NCBI GenBank assembly: GCA_020630575.1
Contig: JAHDBD010000031.1
Span: forward strand, 1-49,603
Direction of reading: 5' to 3'
DNA from: Bernardetia sp.
Lineage (GTDB): Bacteria > Bacteroidota > Bacteroidia > Cytophagales > Bernardetiaceae
Length of the DNA: 49,603 nt
Below are positions 1 to 7,909 of the stretch, in pieces. The notes under the pieces are model-generated. The model saw only the letters and a list, made by a program, of their open reading frames with translations. It was not told the origin of the DNA and did no database searches. Each line of letters begins with the position of its first letter. The stretch's first letter is position 1. The position numbers were made by a program, and so were the translations under genes.

Positions 1-233
1 CCTTTTTAGAATCATTCTAATTAATATCCATAAATTGATAATTTGCTTAGTTGTGCGTAATTTTCTAGTTTAAATGGAAGATATGTATTTTGTCTATTCA
101 TTTATAGAAAAACACACACAATCACACACCATCCTTTCTGTATTCTAACTATTTCTAACTATTTTTTGAGATATGAGTTAGTGTACTATATATCTTTTTG
201 AAAATCTTTTACTCTTAAATAAAAAACAAAAAA

Positions 234-2507
234 ATGGCTCTTTACGATTTAGATATGATGAAAAAAGTCTATGCGAACCTCAAAGGTCGTGTAGATAAAG
301 CAAGAGAAGTAGTAGGCAGACCCTTAACTTTGTCAGAGAAAATTTTATACAATCACCTTTGGGATGGAGAAGCAACAACAGCATTCAAGCGAGGAGAAGA
401 TTACGTAGATTTTGCACCAGACAGAATTGCTTGTCAGGATGCAACAGCACAAATGGCATTATTGCAATTTATGCAAGCAGGAAAAAATAAAGTAGCTGTT
501 CCTACAACAGTTCACTGTGACCACTTGATTCAAGCAAAAGAAGGAGCTGCAAAGGATTTAGCTTTCGCAAACAAAACAAGTTCAGAAGTATTCGATTTTT
601 TATCTTCTGTTTCTAATAAATATGGTATTGGATTTTGGAAACCAGGGGCAGGTATTATTCACCAAGTAGTTTTAGAAAACTATGCTTTCCCAGGTGGAAT
701 GATGATTGGTACAGATTCGCACACTGTAAATGCTGGTGGACTAGGAATGGTTGCTATCGGTGTTGGTGGTGCAGATGCTGTGGATGTAATGGCAGGAATG
801 CCTTGGGAATTGAAATTTCCAAAACTAATTGGTGTAAAATTGACTGGCAGATTATCAGGTTGGTCTGCACCAAAAGACGTTATTTTGAAAGTAGCTGGCA
901 TCCTTACTGTAAAAGGTGGAACAGGTGCTATCGTTGAGTATTTTGGAGAAGGCGCAAAATCTATGTCTTGTACAGGAAAAGGAACTATCTGTAACATGGG
1001 CGCAGAAATTGGAGCAACTACTTCTACTTTTGGTTATGACGAATCAATGGAACGCTACCTTCGTGCAACAGGACGTGATGCAGTTGCTGATGCAGCCAAC
1101 GAAGTAGCCGATTATTTGACAGGAGATGACGAAGTATATGCAAATCCAGAAAAATACTTTGATCAAGTAATTGAAATTAATTTAGACGAATTAAAACCAC
1201 ACATCAATGGTCCTTTCTCTCCAGATTTGGCTTCTGAAGCAGGAACTGATGTAAAGAAAAAAGCTGAAGCAAACGGTTGGCCTTTAGATGTAGAATGGGG
1301 ACTAATTGGTTCTTGTACTAACTCTTCGTATGAAGATTTATCAAGAGCTGCCTCTATAGCAAAACAAGCTGTAGATAAAGGAATTGAAGTAAAAGCTGAA
1401 TTTGGAATCAATCCAGGTTCTGAGCAAGTACGTTTTACGGCTGCTAGAGATGGTTTATTAGGAATTTTTGAAGAATTAGGAGCTACTATTTTTACAAATG
1501 CTTGTGGTCCTTGTATTGGACAATGGGCAAGATACTCTGACCCTAAAAATGCACCTAAAAACTCTATCGTTCACTCTTTCAACAGAAATTTTGCAAAACG
1601 TGCAGATGGAAATCCAAATACACATGCTTTTGTAACTTCTCCTGAGTTAGTAGCTGCGATTGCCATTTCTGGTCGTTTGGATTTTGATCCTACAAAAGAC
1701 ACATTGAAAAATAAGCATGGTGAAGAGGTAAAATTTGACGAACCGACTGGTCAAGAATTGCCACCAAAAGGATTTGATGTAGAAGATGCAGGTTTCCAAG
1801 CTCCAATGGAAGACGGTTCAGGTGTTAATGTTGTAGTGGATAAAAATTCTGAAAGACTACAATTATTAGAGCCATTTGAGCCTCTAGGTTCTGACATTAA
1901 AGATGCTAAATTATTAATTAAAGCATTCGGAAAATGTACGACTGACCATATTTCTATGGCTGGACCTTGGTTGCGTTTCCGTGGACACTTAGATAATATT
2001 TCTAATAACTGTCTTATTGGTGCTGTAAATGCGTTCAACAAAGCAACTGATAGTGTTAAAAATCAACTTACTGGCGAATATGGTGCTGTTCCTGCTACGG
2101 CAAGAGCATACAAAGCTGCTGGTGTTCCTTCTATTGTTGTGGGTGACCATAATTACGGTGAAGGTTCTTCAAGAGAACACGCTGCTATGGAACCTCGTCA
2201 TTTGGGAGTAGCTGCTGTAATTGTAAAATCATTTGCACGTATTCACGAAACTAACCTTAAAAAACAAGGTATGTTAGGTCTTACATTTGCTAATGAAGCA
2301 GATTATGACTTGATTCAAGAAGATGATACATTCACTTTCACAGATTTGAAAGATTTTGCTCCAAACAAACAACTTACTTTAGAAGTAACTCATAAAGATG
2401 GATCAAAAGATACTATCAAATTGAATCATACTTATAATGCAAGTCAGATTGCTTGGTACAATGAAGGTTCTGCATTGAATTTAATTAAGAAAGAAAATGC
2501 AGCTTAA
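234..2507 (+). CDS. acn: Aconitate hydratase (mitochondrial-type aconitase)
   Basis: Interconverts citrate and isocitrate in the TCA cycle, in the cytoplasm. The protein has 757 residues, the length of mitochondrial-type aconitases rather than the roughly 890-residue AcnA/IRP type. Three cysteines that would bind the 4Fe-4S cluster are visible: Cys361 in GSCTNSS, and Cys424 and Cys427 in ACGPCIGQW. Their 63- and 3-residue spacing matches the family. The C-terminal swivel domain carries the [17 protein letters not shown] signature near residues 643-659. The ATG at 234 follows an A-rich stretch with no clear Shine-Dalgarno, as is usual in Bacteroidota. The gene stands alone, and a strong hairpin terminator follows it at 2540. 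In the 233 bp upstream I saw no promoter matching the full consensus. Confidence 0.97.
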   Translation: MALYDLDMMKKVYANLKGRVDKAREVVGRPLTLSEKILYNHLWDGEATTAFKRGEDYVDFAPDRIACQDATAQMALLQFMQAGKNKVAVPTTVHCDHLIQAKEGAAKDLAFANKTSSEVFDFLSSVSNKYGIGFWKPGAGIIHQVVLENYAFPGGMMIGTDSHTVNAGGLGMVAIGVGGADAVDVMAGMPWELKFPKLIGVKLTGRLSGWSAPKDVILKVAGILTVKGGTGAIVEYFGEGAKSMSCTGKGTICNMGAEIGATTSTFGYDESMERYLRATGRDAVADAANEVADYLTGDDEVYANPEKYFDQVIEINLDELKPHINGPFSPDLASEAGTDVKKKAEANGWPLDVEWGLIGSCTNSSYEDLSRAASIAKQAVDKGIEVKAEFGINPGSEQVRFTAARDGLLGIFEELGATIFTNACGPCIGQWARYSDPKNAPKNSIVHSFNRNFAKRADGNPNTHAFVTSPELVAAIAISGRLDFDPTKDTLKNKHGEEVKFDEPTGQELPPKGFDVEDAGFQAPMEDGSGVNVVVDKNSERLQLLEPFEPLGSDIKDAKLLIKAFGKCTTDHISMAGPWLRFRGHLDNISNNCLIGAVNAFNKATDSVKNQLTGEYGAVPATARAYKAAGVPSIVVGDHNYGEGSSREHAAMEPRHLGVAAVIVKSFARIHETNLKKQGMLGLTFANEADYDLIQEDDTFTFTDLKDFAPNKQLTLEVTHKDGSKDTIKLNHTYNASQIAWYNEGSALNLIKKENAA

Positions 2508-2539
2508 TTTTAATTAAGTAACACATTTTATAAATTTAG

Positions 2540-2570
2540 AAAAGCAAGTTCAGAAATGGACTTGCTTTTT
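2540..2570 (+). terminator. Intrinsic terminator of acn
   Basis: A hairpin with arms AAAAGCAAGT and ACTTGCTTTT around a 10-nt loop, running into a T tract, 32 nt after the acn stop codon. It separates acn from the repeat-bounded cassette downstream. Confidence 0.8.
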
Positions 2571-2587
2571 TATTTTTGAACTACTTG

Positions 2588-2642
2588 AACTTGTGGGTTA
2601 ATGATTTTTATGATCTATATGATAAATGAAGATTAAATACAA
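2588..2642 (+). repeat. Left arm of GxxExxY cassette repeat
   Basis: The arm contains the core GGTTAATGATTTTTATGATC, then TATATGAT and AATGAAGAT. The same order of motifs, sometimes with the TTTTTATGAT and CTATATGAT steps swapped, occurs in the right arm (3175-3229, reverse complement) and at 22862-22916. Confidence 0.75.
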
Positions 2643-2699
2643 TGAGAAATTTCTTTTTTTATTTTAGAAGTTGTCATTATTGATTTTTATTCAGTAAAA

Positions 2700-2745
2700 T
2701 TGCATTCATCTTTATTTTATAATATAAATTATTGGCTAATAAGTT
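2700..2745 (-). repeat. Internal degenerate arm of the same repeat family
   Basis: It begins TTGCATTCATCTT like the right arm at 3175 and ends GGCTAATAAGTT, but has lost about 10 bp of the central TATGAT steps. With the left arm at 2588 it could fold into an imperfect hairpin upstream of the GxxExxY start. Confidence 0.6.
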
Positions 2746-2775
2746 ATGATATTTTTCATTTACTAAAATAATTTC

Positions 2776-3162
2776 ATGCAAAAAGCAAACTATCAACATA
2801 GCGACCTTACAAAAAAAATCATAGGAGCATTTTTTACTGTTTATAACACACTAGGGCATGGTTTTTTGGAAGCTGTATATGAAAAAGCATTACATATAGA
2901 ACTAACTAAAATAGGAATAAAAGCACAAACTCAAATTCCTATAAAGGTATATTATAATGACTTTGAGGTAGGACATTATTTTGCTGATATATTAGTAGAA
3001 GATAAAGTCATTTTAGAATTAAAGGCTATCAAAAATCTTTTGCCTGAACACGAAGCACAATTACAAAATTATTTAAAAGCAACTGGTTTAGATGTTGGGT
3101 TATTATTAAATTTTGGAATAGAGCCAGTATTCAAAAGAAGAACAAGACAAGTAAAATCATAA
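2776..3162 (+). CDS. GxxExxY protein (PD-(D/E)XK nuclease-like)
   Basis: A 128-residue protein of the GxxExxY family. The name-giving motif is Gly29-Glu32-Tyr35 within GHGFLEAVYEKAL. A PD-(D/E)XK-type core is visible as Asp71 (in YFADI), then Glu81-Leu82-Lys83 after a hydrophobic strand, followed by a helix with QLQNYLK near residues 95-101. These are the residues expected of a nuclease-fold metal site. The cellular function of this family is not established as far as I know. The gene stands alone between inverted repeats and has no transposase, methylase or toxin partner beside it. ATG at 2776 is the only sensible start. It may be the active gene of a small selfish element, which is inference. 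Confidence 0.85.
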   Translation: MQKANYQHSDLTKKIIGAFFTVYNTLGHGFLEAVYEKALHIELTKIGIKAQTQIPIKVYYNDFEVGHYFADILVEDKVILELKAIKNLLPEHEAQLQNYLKATGLDVGLLLNFGIEPVFKRRTRQVKS

Positions 3163-3174
3163 GAAAGCAGTAAT

Positions 3175-3229
3175 TTGCATTCATCTTCATTTCATCATAA
3201 AAATCATATAGATCATTAACCTATAAGTT
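3175..3229 (-). repeat. Right arm of GxxExxY cassette repeat
   Basis: The reverse complement reads AACTTATAGGTTAATGATCT and onward through TATGATTTTTATGATG and AATGAAGATGAATGCAAA. It matches the left arm at 2588 nearly throughout. It starts 12 nt after the GxxExxY stop codon and ends 28 nt before the symporter start. Confidence 0.75.
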
Positions 3230-3257
3230 CTAGTATTTGTATTATTAACTTAAAAAC

Positions 3258-4736
3258 ATGTCCCCACAAACTACCCTCATCGTTCTTATTATTTATTTCG
3301 GAGTTTTATTTTTTATTTCTTGGCGCACTTCAAGAGGCGCAACTACCGAAACTTTTTTTACTGCCAATCGAAATGCACCTTGGTATTTGGTGGCTTTTGG
3401 AATGATTGGCGCATCGCTTTCTGGTGTTACTTTTATCTCTGTTCCAGGGCAAGTAGGAGCGAGTGCTTTTAGTTATATGCAAATCGTCTTTGGGTATCTT
3501 TTAGGATATTTAGTTATTGCTACCGTTTTGCTACCTCTCTATTACAAACATAATCTGACTTCCATTTATGAGTATTTGAATGCTCGTTTTGGTTTTTGGT
3601 CATATAAAACTGGAGCTAGTTTTTTTATATTGTCTAGAATTGTAGGTTCTGCTTTTCGTTTGTTTCTGGCTGCTGGTGTATTGCAAATTTTTCTTTTTGA
3701 GCCTTTAGGGATTCCGTTTGAAATAGCTGTTTTTGTGACGATTATTTTGGTTTTGCTTTATACTTTTCAAGGAGGAATCAAAACGATTGTTTGGACAGAT
3801 ACTTTACAAACACTTTTTATGCTTTTGGCTGTCGGAATTACGATTATAATGATAGGAAAAGAATTGGGTTTGAATTCTATTTCAGAAATTTATAGTTCTG
3901 TTTCGGACAGTTCTATGAGTAAAATCTTCTTTTGGGACATGAATACGCCCAAAAACTTCTACAAGCAGTTTTTAGGAGGTGCTTTTATTGCTATCACAAT
4001 GACAGGCTTAGACCAAGATATGATGCAAAAAAATCTTTCTTGTAAAACGCTTGGAGAATCTCAAAAAAATATATTTTGGTTTAGTATCGTCTTAGTTTTT
4101 GTCAATTTATTGTTTTTAGCAATGGGTGCGCTTTTGTATATGTATGCAAACACAAAAGGCATAGCAATTCCAGAAAGAACAGATATGCTGTATCCAATCA
4201 TTGCTAAAAATCATTTACCAGCACTGGCAGGAATTTTATTTTTAATCGGAATTATTGCAGCAGCGTATTCTAGTGCAGATTCGGCTCTGACAGCTCTTAC
4301 AACGTCTTTTTGTGTGGATTTTTTAGGATTCAAAGAGTATAAAGATGCAATGACAGAAAAAGATTATACTACCCAAGAACAAACAAAAAAAACAACTCGT
4401 TTGAAAGTACAGGTAGGTTTTGCAGCCATTTTGTTTTTTGTGATTTTGGCTTTTCATTATTACAATGATAGGTCAGTTATCGATGGAATTTTTACGGCAG
4501 CAGGTTATACATACGGTCCTTTATTGGGTTTGTATGCCTTCGGAATGTTTACCAAAATAGAAATAAAAGATAAGTTTACACCATTTATTTGTGTAGTTGC
4601 ACCTATTTTTACTTTCTTTTTGGTTTCATTTATCAATAATTCGCCTGAAATTTTTGGAGGTTATAAAATTGGCTACGAAGCCATTTTGATAAATGGTGGA
4701 CTTACTTTTTTTGGGCTTTTATTGGTTAAGAAATAA
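3258..4736 (+). CDS. Sodium:solute symporter family transporter
   Basis: An integral inner-membrane protein of 492 residues with about 13 hydrophobic segments, the size and profile of the sodium:solute symporter (SSS) family. It would couple uptake of a small organic solute to sodium entry. Family-like stretches include the SGVTFISVPGQVGA region near residues 56-69, YEYLNARFG near 108-116, and the GIIAAAYSSADSALTALTTS stretch around residues 331-350, which resembles the conserved segment lining the sodium site. The substrate cannot be read from the sequence. The secreted protein at 4749 starts 12 bp after the stop, so the two are probably co-transcribed. Its promoter may lie within the GxxExxY cassette's right arm. 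Confidence 0.9.
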   Translation: MSPQTTLIVLIIYFGVLFFISWRTSRGATTETFFTANRNAPWYLVAFGMIGASLSGVTFISVPGQVGASAFSYMQIVFGYLLGYLVIATVLLPLYYKHNLTSIYEYLNARFGFWSYKTGASFFILSRIVGSAFRLFLAAGVLQIFLFEPLGIPFEIAVFVTIILVLLYTFQGGIKTIVWTDTLQTLFMLLAVGITIIMIGKELGLNSISEIYSSVSDSSMSKIFFWDMNTPKNFYKQFLGGAFIAITMTGLDQDMMQKNLSCKTLGESQKNIFWFSIVLVFVNLLFLAMGALLYMYANTKGIAIPERTDMLYPIIAKNHLPALAGILFLIGIIAAAYSSADSALTALTTSFCVDFLGFKEYKDAMTEKDYTTQEQTKKTTRLKVQVGFAAILFFVILAFHYYNDRSVIDGIFTAAGYTYGPLLGLYAFGMFTKIEIKDKFTPFICVVAPIFTFFLVSFINNSPEIFGGYKIGYEAILINGGLTFFGLLLVKK

Positions 4737-4748
4737 AAAATATTTTTT

Positions 4749-5528
4749 ATGAAATTTATCGTTTCTCTTGTTTTTACTTTATCATTCTTTTTTCAAAATT
4801 CATTTTCAGAAGCTCAAAATCAAGATAGTATTTTTGTTTCTTGTAAACGTTGGGGGGGAGATATCGAAGTAGCAGAAAATTGGAAATGGAAAATAAATAA
4901 TGTAGAGTTTAAACTAACTTTAGATACAATCAAAATTCCTATTTATCAAACAGACTTTGACACAATTCTTTTTACTAATGAAAGTGAAGAACGAATTATA
5001 CTAACAAAATTCAATAAAGGACACGTTTATAATATTCATTATAACGCTTGTTGTAGTGATTTTGATATTGTAGAAAAAAATGACTATTACGATAGTTTAG
5101 AACAAATTGAAGATATAATTATGTCTTACTATATTCACACAAGAGAACCAAGAGTTAGGTTTGAGTTATTGAATGGAGAACCAAATGATAACTTAGTTGG
5201 TGTTTTAGGTAACTTTTATTACGATGATACAATTCATGGAGAAGACTTACATAATAACAAAAAAACAAGTTATTTATCTCCTGCTACTGTCTCATTTGCT
5301 GCTTATAATTACAACTTGGGTATGGTTCGAAGAGCGAAGCAATTAACAACAAAAGCTGTAGATAATGATAAAGCTTTTTACGTTTACTTTTATAATTCTG
5401 AAAAAATTGACTACTACAAAATAGAAAAGATATTTCAAATGATAGAATACCGTTTTTTTGGTAAAGAAAAACTGCTAGTTACTTATGATTATCAGACTAA
5501 TAAAATGAAAGTTGAGATTGAAAATTAA
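4749..5528 (+). CDS. Secreted protein of unknown function
   Basis: A 259-residue protein with a clear N-terminal signal peptide (hydrophobic residues 4-20, probable cleavage after SFSEA). I do not recognise the mature part. It is rich in Tyr, Asn and acidic residues, with an adjacent Cys pair in NACCSDFD near residue 100. The gene follows the symporter by 12 bp and ends 4 bp from the convergent phosphatase gene. Near codon 35 there is a run of seven G residues (4852-4858), striking in DNA this AT-rich. A slip there would truncate the protein. Confidence 0.75.
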   Translation: MKFIVSLVFTLSFFFQNSFSEAQNQDSIFVSCKRWGGDIEVAENWKWKINNVEFKLTLDTIKIPIYQTDFDTILFTNESEERIILTKFNKGHVYNIHYNACCSDFDIVEKNDYYDSLEQIEDIIMSYYIHTREPRVRFELLNGEPNDNLVGVLGNFYYDDTIHGEDLHNNKKTSYLSPATVSFAAYNYNLGMVRRAKQLTTKAVDNDKAFYVYFYNSEKIDYYKIEKIFQMIEYRFFGKEKLLVTYDYQTNKMKVEIEN

Positions 5529-5532
5529 TAAT

Positions 5533-7863
5533 CTACACCTTCAACCCCACTACAGCAATATCATCTCGTTGTTCTGTTCCTTGTTGGTGTTGGTCTAAAG
5601 TTTCATTGAGTTTTTGTTCTTGTATTGCTAATGGTTGTGCTTTAATTTCATCCAATAAAGCAACAAATTTTTTAGAACCATATTTTTTTCTTTTGATATT
5701 ATTTTGATCAGCATAGCCATCACTACTTAGATAAAATACAGTACCTTTTTGTACTGAAAAAGTATGCGATTCAAATCCTTTGTCATAGTTGGTTTTTCCT
5801 CCTACAGATTTTCTAGAACCTTTTATTGTTTTTAATTCTTGATTGGGTTCATAATAATAAAGAGGTTGCTTGGCTGCTGAAAAACTAATTTCTACTCCAT
5901 CATTTTTTCTAGTTATATGGAGAACTGAAATATCCATTCCATCAGTATTTCCTGTTTCCTCCTGTTGTAAGGCTAATCGTAGTCTAGCATGAAGTTGATT
6001 TAATATTTCAGTAGGTTGAGTAGCTTTATCTGATTTTACAATTTGGTCTAATAATGAACTTCCAATAAAAGTCATGAAAGCTCCCGAAACGCCATGCCCT
6101 GTACAGTCGGCCAATACAAAGATGGTTGTATTTCCTTTAGAATAAGTCCAATAAAAATCTCCAGACACTACTTGTTGAGGACGATAGATGATAAAAATAT
6201 CTTTAAAGTAACGGCTAATTGTAGTTAAGGTTGGTAATGTTGCGTTTTGTATAAGTTGTGCAGAAGCAATGCTTTGATCAATTTTCTTTTTATAATCTAA
6301 TAATTCTCCATTGGTTAATTCTAAAGAGTTTTGGTGTAAAGCTACTTGTTGTCTTTCTTGCTCTAGTTTTTCGTTGAGTCTTTGTTGTTGGAAAAAAGCA
6401 AAAAGCATAGCTACTAAAATAATAGAAATAAGTCCAATTCCAATATATGTATAGTTGGCTTGGGTTTCTTCTTCTTTTAATTGTAGGTCTTTGAGTCTTT
6501 TTTCAGCATTTGATAATTCTAATTCTTTTTCTTTTTCTCTTTTTTCTAAGCGTTCTTGAATGAGTTCCCGATTTTGTAATTCTTTTTCATTCTGTAGTTC
6601 CCTTAATGCCTGATTTTTTTGTTCTGCTTCTAATTTTTGTTGTGTTATGGCAAGAGCCTGTTGAGTACGTTCTTTAGCCAGTCGGAAAGATTTTATCTCA
6701 GCTACTCGTAACTGTTTTTCTTGTTCTAGTAACCTGAGTTCTTGTTCTTTTCTTTCTGATTCTAACTTTAATTGCTGAACAGTAAGTTGTTGTTCTTTTT
6801 TTTCAGATAATTCTTTTTGAATAGCACTTTCTTCTTTCTCTGCTTCTATCTCTTTATCAATTAAGTTTTGTTTCTTTTCTTCTTCTATTTTCTGAGTTCT
6901 CTCTAAAAAAGATTGAGATTTTTTATATGCATATTGTGCAGCTTGAAAATTGTTTTCCATATTATACAACTCAGAAAGCGCTTTATAAGATTCTGCTTGC
7001 AATGCATTATTCTGTAATTCTTCTCCTATTCGTATCGCTTTTTGTAAATTTTCAGAGGCTTCTATAGTATTACCATTTATCAAATAAGTAGCAGCCAAAA
7101 AATTAAGCGAACTAGCTATGCCATTTTTATTATCTGCCTTTTTTTGGATAAAGATATTTTCCTTTAATTTATTAATAGCTGACTCTACATCTTTTAAATA
7201 AATAAGATTAGTAGCCATATTTACATAAAGTGCATTTTTATCTTTTGCATTTAAGGATTGGTTTGAATCAATCAAACGCTGATTCATATCCAATGCTTTC
7301 TGAAAATACTCATTTGCTTCCTTATTTTGACTATTTTTCTTTTTTAAATATCCTAAATTATTGAGGAGTATAGCATACTTAGGAGAATCTTCTTGATAAA
7401 AAGAAATCAACTTTGTAGTATATTCTATGGCTTTTTGAATGTTGTCTTGTTTTTTATAAATCTCTGCTAACTGATTGTAAAGAGTTAGTTTTTCTTCTTC
7501 ATTGGAAAGAGACAAAAGTAGGTGATAGGTTTTTTCTGCTTGTTGATAATTGCTGGTAATAGTTTGTAGGTTGCCTATTTTTTCTAAAACATTTTTTTCC
7601 TCTTGACTAGACAACTGATTACTATTATATATTCTCTGATAATAATCTATTGCCTTATTGTATATTCTATTCTTTTCATAATAGAGAGCGATATTTTTTC
7701 TACTATTATTTTTTTGTTCTATAGTAGTTGCATTTTCTAACTCAACAATTAAATTATCCAAACTTTGTGCCTTTACAGAAGTACAGCAAAAAACACCTCC
7801 TATAAGTAGTAAAAGGAATAGAGAATAAATGTTTTTTAACTTTAAAAGGATATTTATTTTCAT
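5533..7863 (-). CDS. TPR / coiled-coil / SpoIIE-type PP2C serine phosphatase, membrane-bound
   Basis: A predicted protein-serine phosphatase of 776 residues. In order: signal sequence or anchor (about 9-33), tetratricopeptide repeats (about 40-330) likely in the periplasm, a long Lys/Glu/Gln-rich coiled coil (about 330-465), one transmembrane helix (about 473-492), a second coiled linker, and a C-terminal cytoplasmic SpoIIE/PP2C domain (about 545-776). Metal-binding aspartates are visible at Asp569 (SGDFYW) and Asp586 (ADCTGHG), with later DGYADQ and RDDIAV motifs. It lies 46 bp downstream of a TonB-dependent receptor on the same strand and is probably its operon partner. In this architecture the TPR part would sense or bind a partner and the phosphatase would act on a regulator. 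No anti-sigma or STAS target is nearby. Confidence 0.9.
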   Translation of the reverse strand: MKINILLKLKNIYSLFLLLLIGGVFCCTSVKAQSLDNLIVELENATTIEQKNNSRKNIALYYEKNRIYNKAIDYYQRIYNSNQLSSQEEKNVLEKIGNLQTITSNYQQAEKTYHLLLSLSNEEEKLTLYNQLAEIYKKQDNIQKAIEYTTKLISFYQEDSPKYAILLNNLGYLKKKNSQNKEANEYFQKALDMNQRLIDSNQSLNAKDKNALYVNMATNLIYLKDVESAINKLKENIFIQKKADNKNGIASSLNFLAATYLINGNTIEASENLQKAIRIGEELQNNALQAESYKALSELYNMENNFQAAQYAYKKSQSFLERTQKIEEEKKQNLIDKEIEAEKEESAIQKELSEKKEQQLTVQQLKLESERKEQELRLLEQEKQLRVAEIKSFRLAKERTQQALAITQQKLEAEQKNQALRELQNEKELQNRELIQERLEKREKEKELELSNAEKRLKDLQLKEEETQANYTYIGIGLISIILVAMLFAFFQQQRLNEKLEQERQQVALHQNSLELTNGELLDYKKKIDQSIASAQLIQNATLPTLTTISRYFKDIFIIYRPQQVVSGDFYWTYSKGNTTIFVLADCTGHGVSGAFMTFIGSSLLDQIVKSDKATQPTEILNQLHARLRLALQQEETGNTDGMDISVLHITRKNDGVEISFSAAKQPLYYYEPNQELKTIKGSRKSVGGKTNYDKGFESHTFSVQKGTVFYLSSDGYADQNNIKRKKYGSKKFVALLDEIKAQPLAIQEQKLNETLDQHQQGTEQRDDIAVVGLKV

Positions 7864-7909
7864 TAAATTTTTATATGCGACTATTTTTTTATTGATTTAA
7901 TTCATGAAA

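Larger units (their letters stand above)
2577..3240 (+). mobile_element. Candidate small mobile cassette: GxxExxY gene between long inverted repeats
   Basis: A 128-codon GxxExxY (PD-(D/E)XK-like) gene is enclosed by an inverted repeat. The left arm is 2588-2642. The right arm, 3175-3229, is a close reverse complement of it over about 55 bp. A third, degenerate arm in the same orientation as the right one lies inside, at 2700-2745. Similarity extends a further 10-12 bp outward in a GTATTTG-like box. A related two-arm element without a gene sits at 22852-23019. No transposase is present and no target-site duplication could be defined, so mobility is inferred only from the repeat architecture and the second copy. 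Confidence 0.5.

Noticed and set aside
680..997. Antisense open frames within acn and other large genes
   Set aside because: They are frame shadows of well-identified genes and have no features of their own.
2776..3162. GxxExxY gene as half of a toxin-antitoxin pair or restriction system
   Set aside because: No small partner gene, methylase or specificity subunit lies nearby; both neighbours are separated from it by repeat arms.
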